Source: a bacterium (GTDB lineage: Bacteria; Myxococcota_A; UBA9160; UBA4427). Taken from it: a DNA stretch of 64,000 bases. This document shows, in pieces, positions 1 through 8,868 of the stretch. The stretch covers positions 62,001 to 126,000 of the forward strand of contig JANSYR010000009.1 of NCBI GenBank assembly GCA_024742285.1. The letters run 5' to 3'. Position numbers and translations under genes: made by a program. Under the pieces are notes generated by a model, which was not told the origin of the DNA, searched no databases, and saw nothing but the letters and a program-made list of their open reading frames with translations. Each line of letters begins with the position of its first letter. The first letter of the stretch is position 1.

Positions 1-1
1 C

Positions 2-1804
2 CACTTCTGCTGGTCGGACTGTGCGACCGACGCGAATACGATGCTCACGGAGATCCAGAACTGGCAGGACGCGATCGAAGCGTCCGGCGGTTCGACTGCG
101 AGCGTCGACGTGGCGAACCTGACGAGCAACACCCGGACGAGCCTCGACGGCTTCGAAGAAGTCGGCGACGAGCGCTACGAGACCGGTGTCATCGCGCGTT
201 GGGACTTCAAGGAGCTCACGGGCACCGTCGCCGCCGATACCAGCGGTGTCGCGCCGCCGATGGACCTGACCCTCGAGGGCGACGTCGAGTTCATGACGAG
301 CTACGGCATCGACCTCACCGGCGGCCGCGCGATCGCGGACGAGACCTCGAGCCGCAAGTTCTACGACCGCGTCGCGGACGTGGACACCGGCTCCCAGCAG
401 TACACGCTCGAGATGTGGCTCGCGCCGGCGAACATCACCCAGGACGGTCCTGCGCGGATCTTCACCTACTCCCGGTCGACCGGTCAGCGCAACATGATGC
501 TCGGCCAGGTCGCCTATCAGTACATCGCCCGGAACCGAAGCTTCAGCACGGAGACGAACGGCAACGGCAGCCCGGAGCTCGAGACCTACGACGTCGACCA
601 GGACGCGCAGGCGACCCTTCAGCACGTCGTGCTCACCTACGACCAGGTCGCTGGCCGTCGCATCTACGTCGACGGGCGCTGGACCGACGACATCGATGAG
701 ACGCCGTCGAGTCGCCTCTGGAACTGGCTCACGAACCAGCAGGTCATCATCGGCAACGAACGCTCCAACGATCGGCCGTGGATCGGCAAGGTCCGCTTCG
801 CGGCGGTCTACGATCGGGTCATGCCGGCGGCTGCCGTTCGCCAGAACTACGAGGCCGGCATCGGAAAGCGCATCACCCTCGCGTTCGACGTGTCCGAGTG
901 GACCGGCGGCAACTCGACGATCGAGTTCTCGCTGACCGAGCTCGACAGCTACTCCTATCTCTTCTGTTCGCCGACGTTCGTGACCGACGTCGGGGCTCCG
1001 ATCCGCGTCCAGAACATGCGCATCTCGCTGAACGGCGTCGTGCCGGTCTCGGGTCAGGGCTTCACGACGATGGACGCGCTCGTCACGTCCTCGCGACAGC
1101 TGCTCTCCCGACAGTGCTCCGTGGTCGGCGGGCTGGTCGATCCGAACACCGACACCTTCCAGCTCTCCTTCGAGCAGCTCGGCATCTTCCAGGAGCCGGT
1201 CGTCGCTTCGACGCCGCCGACGCCGGGTGCCGAGGACTTCGGCGACCCGGTGCCGGTCCTCGGTGTCCGGAGCTTCGCTCGCGTGAACGCTTCGATGGCC
1301 GCGGTCTCGGGCGTCGATCCCCAGACCGCCGCGGTCGACACGACCTACGACGCGCTCGTCACCCAGCTGCCCGCGACGAACGACCTGCGGAGCTTCGTCT
1401 CCGCGAACCAGGTCGGCATCGCGAAGCTCGGCATCGAGTACTGCGACACGATCGTCGAGGACTCCGGGGTCGGGGGCATGCGCGAGACCTTCTTCGAGGG
1501 TTCGGCCGGCTTCGGCTGGACCTCGCCGCCGGCGACGGCCTTCGCGGATCCCGCGGACGTCGATCTGATCACGGACCCGATTCTCGACAAGATCGTCGGT
1601 GCGGGTCTGCGTGGCATGGTCGGCGGGAACCCCGCCCGCGACGAGGCCGAGGCCACTCTCGACCTCTTGGTCATGGACCTTCTCGGAAGCTGCGGTGGCG
1701 CCGGTCCGCCGGTCCAGCCTGCCTGCGATGACGAGTACACGCGCTCCATCGTGAAGGGCCTCTGTACTGCGGCCATCTCGAGCGGCGCCGTCCACATCCA
1801 CTGA
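2..1804 (+). CDS. LamG/concanavalin A-like surface protein, 5' end missing
   Basis: The frame is open to the left edge of the window, so the true start lies outside; the first Met inside is at 41. Residues from about 50 to 290 look like a LamG/concanavalin A-like jelly roll, with stretches such as YTLEMWLAP, HVVLTYDQ and IYVDGRW that are typical of this fold. The part just before it (FCWSDC) resembles the tail of a Cys-containing, possibly cytochrome-like, domain that is cut off. The C-terminal half is unfamiliar and has several Cys residues, which suits an exported protein. It is the first visible gene of a same-strand series leading to Tat-exported, ExbD-like and TonB-like genes, so a surface or periplasmic role is likely. 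The fold assignment is by eye. Confidence 0.75.
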   Translation, partial: HFCWSDCATDANTMLTEIQNWQDAIEASGGSTASVDVANLTSNTRTSLDGFEEVGDERYETGVIARWDFKELTGTVAADTSGVAPPMDLTLEGDVEFMTSYGIDLTGGRAIADETSSRKFYDRVADVDTGSQQYTLEMWLAPANITQDGPARIFTYSRSTGQRNMMLGQVAYQYIARNRSFSTETNGNGSPELETYDVDQDAQATLQHVVLTYDQVAGRRIYVDGRWTDDIDETPSSRLWNWLTNQQVIIGNERSNDRPWIGKVRFAAVYDRVMPAAAVRQNYEAGIGKRITLAFDVSEWTGGNSTIEFSLTELDSYSYLFCSPTFVTDVGAPIRVQNMRISLNGVVPVSGQGFTTMDALVTSSRQLLSRQCSVVGGLVDPNTDTFQLSFEQLGIFQEPVVASTPPTPGAEDFGDPVPVLGVRSFARVNASMAAVSGVDPQTAAVDTTYDALVTQLPATNDLRSFVSANQVGIAKLGIEYCDTIVEDSGVGGMRETFFEGSAGFGWTSPPATAFADPADVDLITDPILDKIVGAGLRGMVGGNPARDEAEATLDLLVMDLLGSCGGAGPPVQPACDDEYTRSIVKGLCTAAISSGAVHIH

Positions 1805-1878
1805 TCGATCCCGGGCGGTCGTCCGCGCAAGGACGCGCAGGCGCGTCCTTCGGACCGACTCCCTCGCGGAGGAACGAC

Positions 1879-3441
1879 ATGAAACCCCTGAAGCGACTGA
1901 AGAAGACGCCCAAGTTCGAGGGCCGTGGCAAGGAGAGCGACGCGCCGATGTTCCATCCGGATCATCCGCGCCCGGTCTCGCGACGGCAGTTCCTCGGGCA
2001 GGGATTCATCACCGGTGCGGCCACGATCGCCGCTCCTTCGATGCTCTCGATGCTCGGTGCTCGCGAAGCGGCGGCTCAGGCGAGCTGCTCGCTGACCGGC
2101 GCCGGCGCCGGCCTGGTCCCCTTCATCGCGATCGATCTCGGCGGTGGTGCGAACATCGCGGGCTCGAACGTGAGCGTCGGCGGCCCGGGTGGGCAGGAAG
2201 ACCCGATGACCGAAGAGGGCTACGAGCGGCTCGGACTGCCTCTCGACATGACGCCCTTGAACGGCGCGATCGATTCCTACGACCGGACGATGAACCTGCG
2301 CTTCCACTTCGACTCGGCGTTGATGCGCGGGATCCTGGATCGCGCCGATCCGGTCCTCACGCTGCCGAACGTGGAGGGCGTGATCGTTCCGTCGCGCTCT
2401 TCGAACGACACGCAGAACAATCCGCTCAACCCGATGTACGGGATCGCCCGGTACGGTGCCGATGGCGGGCTGCTCCGCCTGATCGGTTCGGCGAACTCCG
2501 AATCCGGCGGTCGCAGCATGGCGCCGGCCTCGCTGGTCGTGCCCGAGTGGCGGCCGACGAAGATCGATCGTCCGGACGACGTCACCGGTCTCGTCGACAC
2601 GGGCAAGCTCCCGCTCCTGCTCGGTACGGACGGTGCCGGGCAGGTGGCCGACGCGATCCAGGCGCTCTCCGCCCTCAAGGTCGAACAGATCAACGAGGAC
2701 GCGGCGGTCAAGGATCTCGTCAACTGTGCCTACCAGCAGAGCAACGATCTGATCACGCTCTTCGGCAGTCCCGACGCCCTGGATCCGCGGCTCGATCCGG
2801 TCATCTACGACCCCGATCCGGCGAACCCGAGCGGCGCGATCTTCTTCGGGGACGACTTCGACGAGAGCGAGTTCCGAAAGACCGCCTCGGTCATGAAGCT
2901 CGTCTGTGAAGGCCACGCTGGTGCCGGCACCATCGAGATGGGCGGCTACGACTACCACGGCGGCACGCGTTCGCGCGGTGAGCTCAAGGACTTCACTGCC
3001 GGCCAGTGCATCGGCGCGATCCTCGAGTACGCGCGCCGCAACCCGCTCGTCGGTGACGTGATGATCTATCTCTTCACCGACGGCTCGCTCTCTTCGGACG
3101 GCCAGATCGACAACTCCGCGGACGGACGCGGCAAGGGCGCCTGGCAGTCGGACAACTCGAACACGGCCTGCGGCGTGTTCCTGGTCTACCGCCAGTCGGC
3201 GAAGCCGGACCTCGTGCCGGCCTTCGCGACCACCCGGCAGATCGGGCACTTCCGAACGAGCGGCACCGTCGAGACGGGCGCGAACCCGGTCGCCAACAAT
3301 CCCGAGGCGCTCGCCCAGCTGGCGATCCTCAACTACATGGCGCTCCACGGATCGACCGCCGGTGACTTCAACACGCTCTTCCCGGGCAACGCCCTGGGAA
3401 CGGAGGCCGCGAACCTGATCGCGTTCACGCAGATCAGATAG
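1879..3441 (+). CDS. Tat-exported protein of unknown function
   Basis: A 520-residue protein. Near residue 35 it has the twin-arginine motif SRRQFLGQG, followed by a hydrophobic stretch and an Ala-rich cleavage region (REAAAQA), so it should be exported folded by the Tat system. The mature part is rich in Gly, Asn and Asp, with segments such as IDLGGGANIAG and GGYDYHGGTRSRGE that loosely recall DUF1501-type exported proteins; this family link is weak. A good ribosome binding site (GCGGAGGAA) precedes the ATG. It follows the LamG gene by about 75 bases and precedes an ExbD-like gene, suggesting one transcription unit. A redox or ligand-binding periplasmic role is possible but not shown. Confidence 0.8.
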   Translation: MKPLKRLKKTPKFEGRGKESDAPMFHPDHPRPVSRRQFLGQGFITGAATIAAPSMLSMLGAREAAAQASCSLTGAGAGLVPFIAIDLGGGANIAGSNVSVGGPGGQEDPMTEEGYERLGLPLDMTPLNGAIDSYDRTMNLRFHFDSALMRGILDRADPVLTLPNVEGVIVPSRSSNDTQNNPLNPMYGIARYGADGGLLRLIGSANSESGGRSMAPASLVVPEWRPTKIDRPDDVTGLVDTGKLPLLLGTDGAGQVADAIQALSALKVEQINEDAAVKDLVNCAYQQSNDLITLFGSPDALDPRLDPVIYDPDPANPSGAIFFGDDFDESEFRKTASVMKLVCEGHAGAGTIEMGGYDYHGGTRSRGELKDFTAGQCIGAILEYARRNPLVGDVMIYLFTDGSLSSDGQIDNSADGRGKGAWQSDNSNTACGVFLVYRQSAKPDLVPAFATTRQIGHFRTSGTVETGANPVANNPEALAQLAILNYMALHGSTAGDFNTLFPGNALGTEAANLIAFTQIR

Positions 3442-3488
3442 CGCCACGGCCTTGCATCCGCGCGAGGAGCGCGGATCAGGAGGGGACC

Positions 3489-3956
3489 ATGCAGCAGACG
3501 GACGGCGCCGCGCCGGCCTGGCTCTTTTCTTTCGTCGATCTGGCATTCCTGATGCTGATCGCGATGACCCAGCTCGCGCCCGATCCGGGTGCGAAGATCC
3601 CGAACCTCGGCGAGATGATCGTCCCGAAGGTCGGCGCTGCCGCGTCGACCGAGATGGGCGACAGCGCGGCGGAGGTCTGGCAGCTCCGCGTCCATCCGCC
3701 GCAAGAGGAAGCATCGAGCCCCTACGAGCTCGTGCGCGTCATGGGTGGTGAAGTCGCGGAGGAAGGTGTGCGGATCGAAGCCGACGCGCTTCGTGTGCAG
3801 CTCGCGGACCTGAAGGCGGGCAGCCTGGCGAAGCCGATGCTCGCGCCGCACGAGGACTCCCGGAGCCAGGACATGCTCGAGGCCGCCGCCATGCTCGAAG
3901 AGCTCTGGCCGGGTCGGCGTCGCGTTGCCGTCAATCGGGTCTTCGATCGCGGATGA
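3489..3956 (+). CDS. ExbD/TolR-like protein
   Basis: A 155-residue protein with a single N-terminal membrane segment around residues 10-30 (WLFSFVDLAFLMLIAM). The aspartate inside that segment is the hallmark of ExbD/TolR proteins, where it carries protons with an ExbB/TolQ partner. The remainder is a short periplasmic domain. AGGAGGGG lies just upstream of the ATG. Its stop overlaps the start of the next gene (ATGA), so the two are probably translationally coupled. The matching ExbB-like gene lies at the end of the same cluster. The periplasmic part is not typical, so the assignment rests on the membrane segment and the context. Confidence 0.75.
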   Translation: MQQTDGAAPAWLFSFVDLAFLMLIAMTQLAPDPGAKIPNLGEMIVPKVGAAASTEMGDSAAEVWQLRVHPPQEEASSPYELVRVMGGEVAEEGVRIEADALRVQLADLKAGSLAKPMLAPHEDSRSQDMLEAAAMLEELWPGRRRVAVNRVFDRG

Positions 3957-5338
3957 GCAGCTGGCGCGTTCATCGCCACTACGGCTTCGGTGCCGCGCGG
4001 ATCCCCCTGCACGCGCGACCGCTTCGCGCGAAGGCCGGCGGCTTTCGCGAAGGCGTGTCGACGATGTTCTGGGAGTTCTTCCAGGGCAGTCCGCTCGTCG
4101 TGGCGCGTCGGATCGTCGCGCACACGCCGGCGCTCGCCCTGGGCTTCCTGATCCTCGCGACCTTCGTCACGACGCTGACCCGGGACCACTCCGACACGTC
4201 GGACATCGAAGTGGTCATGTTCCAGACGCCCGTCGCGCCGCTCGAGGAAGAGCTGCCGCCGCCGATCGAGGTCGCCGAGGTCGAGCCGCCGCCCCCGCCG
4301 CCCGAGCCCGCGAAGCCCGAACCCCCGCCGCCTCCGAAGCCGAAGCTGGCCGAGAAGCCGCCGCCGCCTCCGAAACCGGAGAACGTCAAGCCGAAGCCGC
4401 GTCCGAAGCCCGTGATCCCGCAGATCGCGAAGGTCGAGCCGCCGCCCCCGCCCCCGAAGCCGCGCATGGAGCGACCGAAGCGGGAGATGCCGAAGCTCGC
4501 GCCGAAGCCGCGGGTGGCGATCGATCGGATGAAGGCGCCGCCGAAGAAGGCCCCGGCTCCCGAGCGGATCGCGCGGGCCAGCCGTGCGCCGAAGCCCGAG
4601 ATGGCCCGCGTCGCGCCCGCTTTGACGGCGCCCGCGGCGCCGGCGTACGAGGCGCCGCCCCCGCCGGAGAAGCAGTTCCGCGTCGCGACCGCCCGCCCCA
4701 CGGCGGGAGCGCGGCCGCGCCCGATGCCCGGTCTCGCGCCCGCGCCGGCCCAGCCGAAGGTGGCGCCGCCGCCGCCCGGACCGCGCCCGGATCGGACCCG
4801 CGCGCCTGCGCCGAGTCAGGCTCGACGACCGCGCGCGCCGGCTCCGGCGATGGCCGCGGCCGCCGTCCCGAACAAGCCGCGCCCGTCGCTGCCCGCCCCC
4901 GGTCGAACCGAGCGGACCGCCCCGAAGGCGCAGGCTCCCCGCCGGGCCCCGCGCCCGGCCGCGGCCCCCGCTCGGGCGCCCAGGATGCCCGTCGCCCCGC
5001 CGCCGCAGCTCGCGGCGCGTCAGGGGCGGTCTGCGCCGACTCAGGCGCCGTCTGAAGGTGTTCGCCCCGGTGTGGCCGGAGTCCCCCTCGGCTCGCTCGC
5101 TGCCTGTGTCAGCGACCGCGAAGAGGATCGCCTCAAGCAGGCGGTCGTCGCGGCCGTAAAGACGCAGGAGGAGTGTGTAAGTCGAAAGGGCACCTATCGA
5201 TTCGTCGAGACCAAGAACCTGAATGCGTTCTTGATGTGGATCGATCGGGGGGCCGGGGGCGCAGCGGGCGATCGCTGCGACGAGCTTCGTAATGCACTCG
5301 AGTGTCTCGAGAGCGCCGGCCTTCGTGCGGCGCGTTAG
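3953..5338 (+). CDS. Proline-rich TonB-like protein
   Basis: A 461-residue protein. After a basic, aromatic N-terminus there is one membrane segment at about residues 58-80 (TPALALGFLILATFVTTL). Then comes a very long Pro/Lys/Glu/Ala-rich region of about 280 residues with PPPPP blocks and XPKPXP patterns. This is the usual build of TonB, which spans the periplasm and passes energy from ExbB/ExbD to the outer membrane. The last 80 residues are globular with four Cys and do not look like the standard TonB C-terminal domain, so the partner may be unusual. It overlaps the ExbD-like gene by four bases. Confidence 0.7.
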   Translation: MSSWRVHRHYGFGAARIPLHARPLRAKAGGFREGVSTMFWEFFQGSPLVVARRIVAHTPALALGFLILATFVTTLTRDHSDTSDIEVVMFQTPVAPLEEELPPPIEVAEVEPPPPPPEPAKPEPPPPPKPKLAEKPPPPPKPENVKPKPRPKPVIPQIAKVEPPPPPPKPRMERPKREMPKLAPKPRVAIDRMKAPPKKAPAPERIARASRAPKPEMARVAPALTAPAAPAYEAPPPPEKQFRVATARPTAGARPRPMPGLAPAPAQPKVAPPPPGPRPDRTRAPAPSQARRPRAPAPAMAAAAVPNKPRPSLPAPGRTERTAPKAQAPRRAPRPAAAPARAPRMPVAPPPQLAARQGRSAPTQAPSEGVRPGVAGVPLGSLAACVSDREEDRLKQAVVAAVKTQEECVSRKGTYRFVETKNLNAFLMWIDRGAGGAAGDRCDELRNALECLESAGLRAAR

Positions 5339-5350
5339 AGGGAAAACGCG

Positions 5351-7405
5351 ATGACATCCAACCCGATCCGCATCCTCGGCCTGACCGCGACCGTCCTGGT
5401 CGCGCTCTTCCTGGCCGTCGGCACGGCGCACGCCAACCAGCCGACCTGGGATGACTACCTCGACTTCGCCTACGTCTTCAGCTCTTCCGACGCGGAACAG
5501 CTGATGGATCGGCTCGACGGCTATGCGGCCGAGATCGGGCTGCCCCTCGACGCGTACATCAAGCGGACGATCGAGGACCGCGAGGCGAAGGGCGGCGAGG
5601 ACTCGTCGGTCACGCGTCGCCGCGCGATCGCGCAGCTCCTCCAGTACCTCTCGACGCGCGAGCCCGCCGAGCTCGACAAGAGCGTCGACACGATCGAGAT
5701 CTTCGCGGACGAGAACAGCCGGCACGAAGATCGCTACTGGTACCACTACATCCACGCCCACCGCGCCCTCGAGCGGGGCAGCGACTCCGACTTCGTCCAG
5801 CACGTTCTCGCGCTCTGGATGGACGTGGTCGTTCCGCTCGAGTCGCCCTTCGAGACCCTCCAGGCCCTCTCGCTCTCGCAATCGGCGAACTCGGGCTTCG
5901 TTTCGGCCCTGCCCTACGTCTTCGAGAACGTTGCCCGGCTCACCCTCCTGCGCAGCCAGGAGATGGGCATGAGCATCGGCCTCGACCCGCTCGCCTCGGT
6001 CGTCCGGCTCCTCGCGGACCAGCGCGTCGGCGCGCACCCCGAAGTGATTCCCGTCGAGGCCTCCGTTCGCGACTACCTCGAGCGCATCATCAACCGTCTC
6101 GAAGGTCCCGAGTCCGATGGCGGCAGTTTGACCTTCACCCTCGTCCTCTTCGAGGCGACCAAGCTCCACGACGAGAGCCGAGGTCTGCTCGCGAGCGAGG
6201 GACTCTCCGACAAGACGATCGCTTCGATTCGCGCGGCCTCGTCCGCCTACGGTCGGGCGATCGACCTGGCGGAGACGCCGTCGGGTCAGTCGGCGGTCTA
6301 CACCCGGGTGCTCCGCCAGATGGGCGAGGTGTTCGCCGCGAAGCAGCGCCTCGGGGTCGACCCCGACGTCGAGGTTCCGTTCACGATCGAGGGCGCGCTC
6401 CAGGTCTACGGCATGCTCCATGAGGCCCGCGACGGCGGCTGGGCGAAGCTCGGCTTCCGCACGAGCGGCTACGAGAGCTATCTCGAGTCGATGCGCGGTC
6501 TCTGGGAGGAGATCCAGGAGGCGACGCTCAACAGCGCCGACTACTACCTGTCCCGCGCCCTCGAGGATCCGGCCCGGAGCTCGGACCTGACCCGGAACGC
6601 CGCGCGGCTCTACGCCCGCTACCTGGCTCACTTCGACCGCTACGCGACGGCGGACGCGACGGACTACGTCCCGGACTCCGCCTACTTCGCCGCCTACGAG
6701 GCGGCGCGCGGATACGGTGACGCGTTCGTGGCCTACGGCTTCGCGAACCCGGGACCGGCGGAGATCCAGCTCGCGGTCGAGCGCTATCAGCTCGCCCTGC
6801 GCGCCTATCCCTTCGACCGTACGCTCTGGCCGGCGCTCACGACGGCCCTCGAGCGGCGGGGCCGCGCCAACGACTTCCTGGCGCTCGCCCGACCGATCGC
6901 CGAGACGGTCGCCGGCTCGCGTCACGCCGCGTCCTGGATCGCGCAGAACGGCGCGGGTTCGCGCACGATCGCGACCTTCCGCAAGGGGCTCGGGGACGAG
7001 CTCGTGCTCATGTACATGGGCTTCGCGGACGCGACGGGTCTCGCCGAGCTCGAGAAGAGCCTCGACGATCTCAAGACGCGCCGCGGGCAGCTTCGGAGCA
7101 AGCTCGACCAGCTGGCTTCCCGCCGCGATGCGAACCAGCGCGGCAACCCCGGCCCGGCCGCGATGGGCGCCGGCGAAGGCGAATCGACCGTCGCCTTCGG
7201 GACCGCCGAGTCGCGGCGAATCGCGCGCGAGCTCGAGGACGGGGGCCGTCAGCTCTCGAAGCTCGAGAAGCAGATCGCGGCGCGCGCTCGGGCGCTTCCG
7301 CTCTTCCGCGCGGTCGTCGAGAGCAAGGAGCTCGCCCCGGATCTGCGCAGCCAGCGCCAGCACCCGGTCCACACCCTTCTCCGCCGCCTCTACCACGAAG
7401 GCTAG
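5351..7405 (+). CDS. Large exported alpha-helical (TPR-like) protein
   Basis: A 684-residue protein with a clear Sec signal peptide (hydrophobic residues 8-24, cleavage near AHANQ). The rest is rich in Ala, Leu, Glu and Arg with many predicted helices, and stretches such as LAVERYQLALRAYPF resemble tetratricopeptide units. A charged, coiled-coil-like region lies near residues 560-640. No catalytic motif was recognised. It starts 12 bases after the TonB-like gene. By analogy with TPR partners of Ton/Tol-type systems it may be a periplasmic scaffold; this is an inference. Confidence 0.75.
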   Translation: MTSNPIRILGLTATVLVALFLAVGTAHANQPTWDDYLDFAYVFSSSDAEQLMDRLDGYAAEIGLPLDAYIKRTIEDREAKGGEDSSVTRRRAIAQLLQYLSTREPAELDKSVDTIEIFADENSRHEDRYWYHYIHAHRALERGSDSDFVQHVLALWMDVVVPLESPFETLQALSLSQSANSGFVSALPYVFENVARLTLLRSQEMGMSIGLDPLASVVRLLADQRVGAHPEVIPVEASVRDYLERIINRLEGPESDGGSLTFTLVLFEATKLHDESRGLLASEGLSDKTIASIRAASSAYGRAIDLAETPSGQSAVYTRVLRQMGEVFAAKQRLGVDPDVEVPFTIEGALQVYGMLHEARDGGWAKLGFRTSGYESYLESMRGLWEEIQEATLNSADYYLSRALEDPARSSDLTRNAARLYARYLAHFDRYATADATDYVPDSAYFAAYEAARGYGDAFVAYGFANPGPAEIQLAVERYQLALRAYPFDRTLWPALTTALERRGRANDFLALARPIAETVAGSRHAASWIAQNGAGSRTIATFRKGLGDELVLMYMGFADATGLAELEKSLDDLKTRRGQLRSKLDQLASRRDANQRGNPGPAAMGAGEGESTVAFGTAESRRIARELEDGGRQLSKLEKQIAARARALPLFRAVVESKELAPDLRSQRQHPVHTLLRRLYHEG

Positions 7406-7422
7406 GAAGCGAGGAACGAGAG

Positions 7423-7965
7423 ATGACGATGATTCGAACCCACGCGCTCCGCGCACTCGCCTGCCTGGCGATCGTTCCCTTCCTCGCTTGTGCGGGTGGA
7501 GGCGAGCCCGACTTCGAGGCGATGGAAGCGGCGTCCGGCGTCGAGGAGGCGCCGCTCGGGGGCGAAGCCCTCGCCCAGCGCCGGATGGATCTCGACCGCG
7601 CCTGGCGCGACCTCATGCACTTCGAGGCGACCATGGAGAGCATGGTCGACCGCAAGGACAGTCGATCGGTCGCGCTCCTCGACGGCTTCCTCGACGAGTA
7701 CATGGGCACCCATCTCGCCGCGCTTCTCCGCCCGCAGTGGCAGAGCAGTCATCCCGAGGTGATGGCCCTCGATGCGAACCTGCGCTTCCTGCAGGCCGAA
7801 CTCTTCGCGCAGATGCGGTACACGCGTCGGGTGCAGGAGTCGATCGAGGACATCGAGAATCGCTTCCTCGGTCGCGAGGGCATGCTCGTCGAGTATCCGC
7901 GCGGAGAGCAGCGACCCCTCGGTGAAGCGCTTCAGATGCTCCGCGATCGCAAGTGGTCGAGCTGA
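7423..7965 (+). CDS. Small lipoprotein of the ExbBD/TonB-like cluster
   Basis: A 180-residue protein with a lipoprotein signal: a basic start, a hydrophobic stretch and the lipobox FLAC near residue 23. It should be lipidated and anchored in a membrane. The mature part is acidic and helical, without a recognised domain. It lies 17 bases after the exported helical gene, with a purine-rich ribosome binding site (GGAACGAGAG). Its place between that gene and the ExbB-like gene suggests it is part of the same envelope complex, perhaps an outer-membrane tether. Confidence 0.75.
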   Translation: MTMIRTHALRALACLAIVPFLACAGGGEPDFEAMEAASGVEEAPLGGEALAQRRMDLDRAWRDLMHFEATMESMVDRKDSRSVALLDGFLDEYMGTHLAALLRPQWQSSHPEVMALDANLRFLQAELFAQMRYTRRVQESIEDIENRFLGREGMLVEYPRGEQRPLGEALQMLRDRKWSS

Positions 7966-8068
7966 GCGCCGATCCCAACTCACGAGAGGCGCTGATGGCT
8001 CCATCCAAGGAGCGCTGAAGGCTCCCTCCGAATCCAGACGACCTGCGTAGCACGCAAGGGGAATCCGA

Positions 8069-8689
8069 ATGCTCGGTGATGAAACGATGACCTTCCTGGT
8101 GACGGGCGTAGCGCTCGCCGCCGTCTGTGTTCCCTTCTTCCAGGGGATCCGTATCTGTCTCGCGGGTTGGGCGGCGACGCGCCGCGTGCCCACCGAAGAG
8201 CTGCGCAAGAACCGCCCGGCGGACGACGGCAAGACTGAGCCGCTGGCCTGCCTGATGCTGCGAGTGCTCCAGAAGTCGCTCCGCGACGGCGAGCGCGAAG
8301 GGCAGCCGGCGGATTTCGTCTTCGATGCGACGCGTCAGTACGTCGTGAACGAGTACGAGCACAACTACGCACGGCTGATCACCATGTACGCGAGTCTGCT
8401 CCCGCCGATCGGCTTCATCGGGACGACCGGCGGCATGTTGATCCTCTTCCTCTCGATGCATCTCGCCGACGACTCCCTCGAGCTCGGCGCGCTCGCGATC
8501 GCGCTCACGTCGAGCGTCTTCGCTCTCGTCGCCTACGCGGCGCTCGAAGGCCTGAAGATCCGGATCTACGCGCGTCTCCTCGAGTCGCTCCGCGACGTGG
8601 AGGTGCTGTATCAGAAGGCCGACGCGCGCCGTGAGCAGGCTTCGGCCGATCGCTCGGCGAAGCCGTTGGGTGCGCCCGCTTCCGCCTGA
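8069..8689 (+). CDS. MotA/TolQ/ExbB-family proton channel
   Basis: A 206-residue membrane protein. It has an N-terminal membrane segment (about residues 8-27), a cytoplasmic loop, and two further segments, one with the conserved pattern LPPIGFIGTTGGM and one with IALTSSVFALVAY. These match the paired helices of ExbB/TolQ that form the proton path with an ExbD/TolR Asp helix. It closes the cluster that begins with the LamG protein and is the likely partner of the ExbD-like protein at 3.5 kb. A 100-base gap separates it from the lipoprotein gene. ATG at 8087 is an alternative start. Confidence 0.85.
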   Translation: MLGDETMTFLVTGVALAAVCVPFFQGIRICLAGWAATRRVPTEELRKNRPADDGKTEPLACLMLRVLQKSLRDGEREGQPADFVFDATRQYVVNEYEHNYARLITMYASLLPPIGFIGTTGGMLILFLSMHLADDSLELGALAIALTSSVFALVAYAALEGLKIRIYARLLESLRDVEVLYQKADARREQASADRSAKPLGAPASA

Positions 8690-8697
8690 TCGGATCG

Positions 8698-8715
8698 CAC
8701 CGCCGCGAGGCGGTG
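8698..8715 (+). terminator. Hairpin after the ExbB-like gene
   Basis: A perfect 7-bp stem (CACCGCC / GGCGGTG) with a four-base loop lies nine bases after the ExbB-like stop. There is no T-run, so termination is possible but unproven. Confidence 0.35.
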
Positions 8716-8868
8716 TCCTCCGCGAGGCGTGAAGCGAAGGCGCCGACGTCCGCGAGCGAACGGCGCGCGCGGCCTTCTGATCCCTCGCGACCTCCGGCCG
8801 CCGCGGGGCGCGCTTCTTGCCTTTCCCCCCGCGCCTGCTTAACTCCGGCCCTCGGAGGCGCAGGACGC

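Noticed and set aside
1345-3714. A long minus-strand open frame opposite the LamG and Tat genes
   Set aside because: Antisense shadow with no recognisable domain; the plus-strand genes have signal motifs and good ribosome sites.
3722-7456. A very long open frame on the minus strand
   Set aside because: It lies opposite well-supported plus-strand genes; its Arg/Gly/Glu-rich, low-complexity composition is what a GC-rich antisense frame gives.
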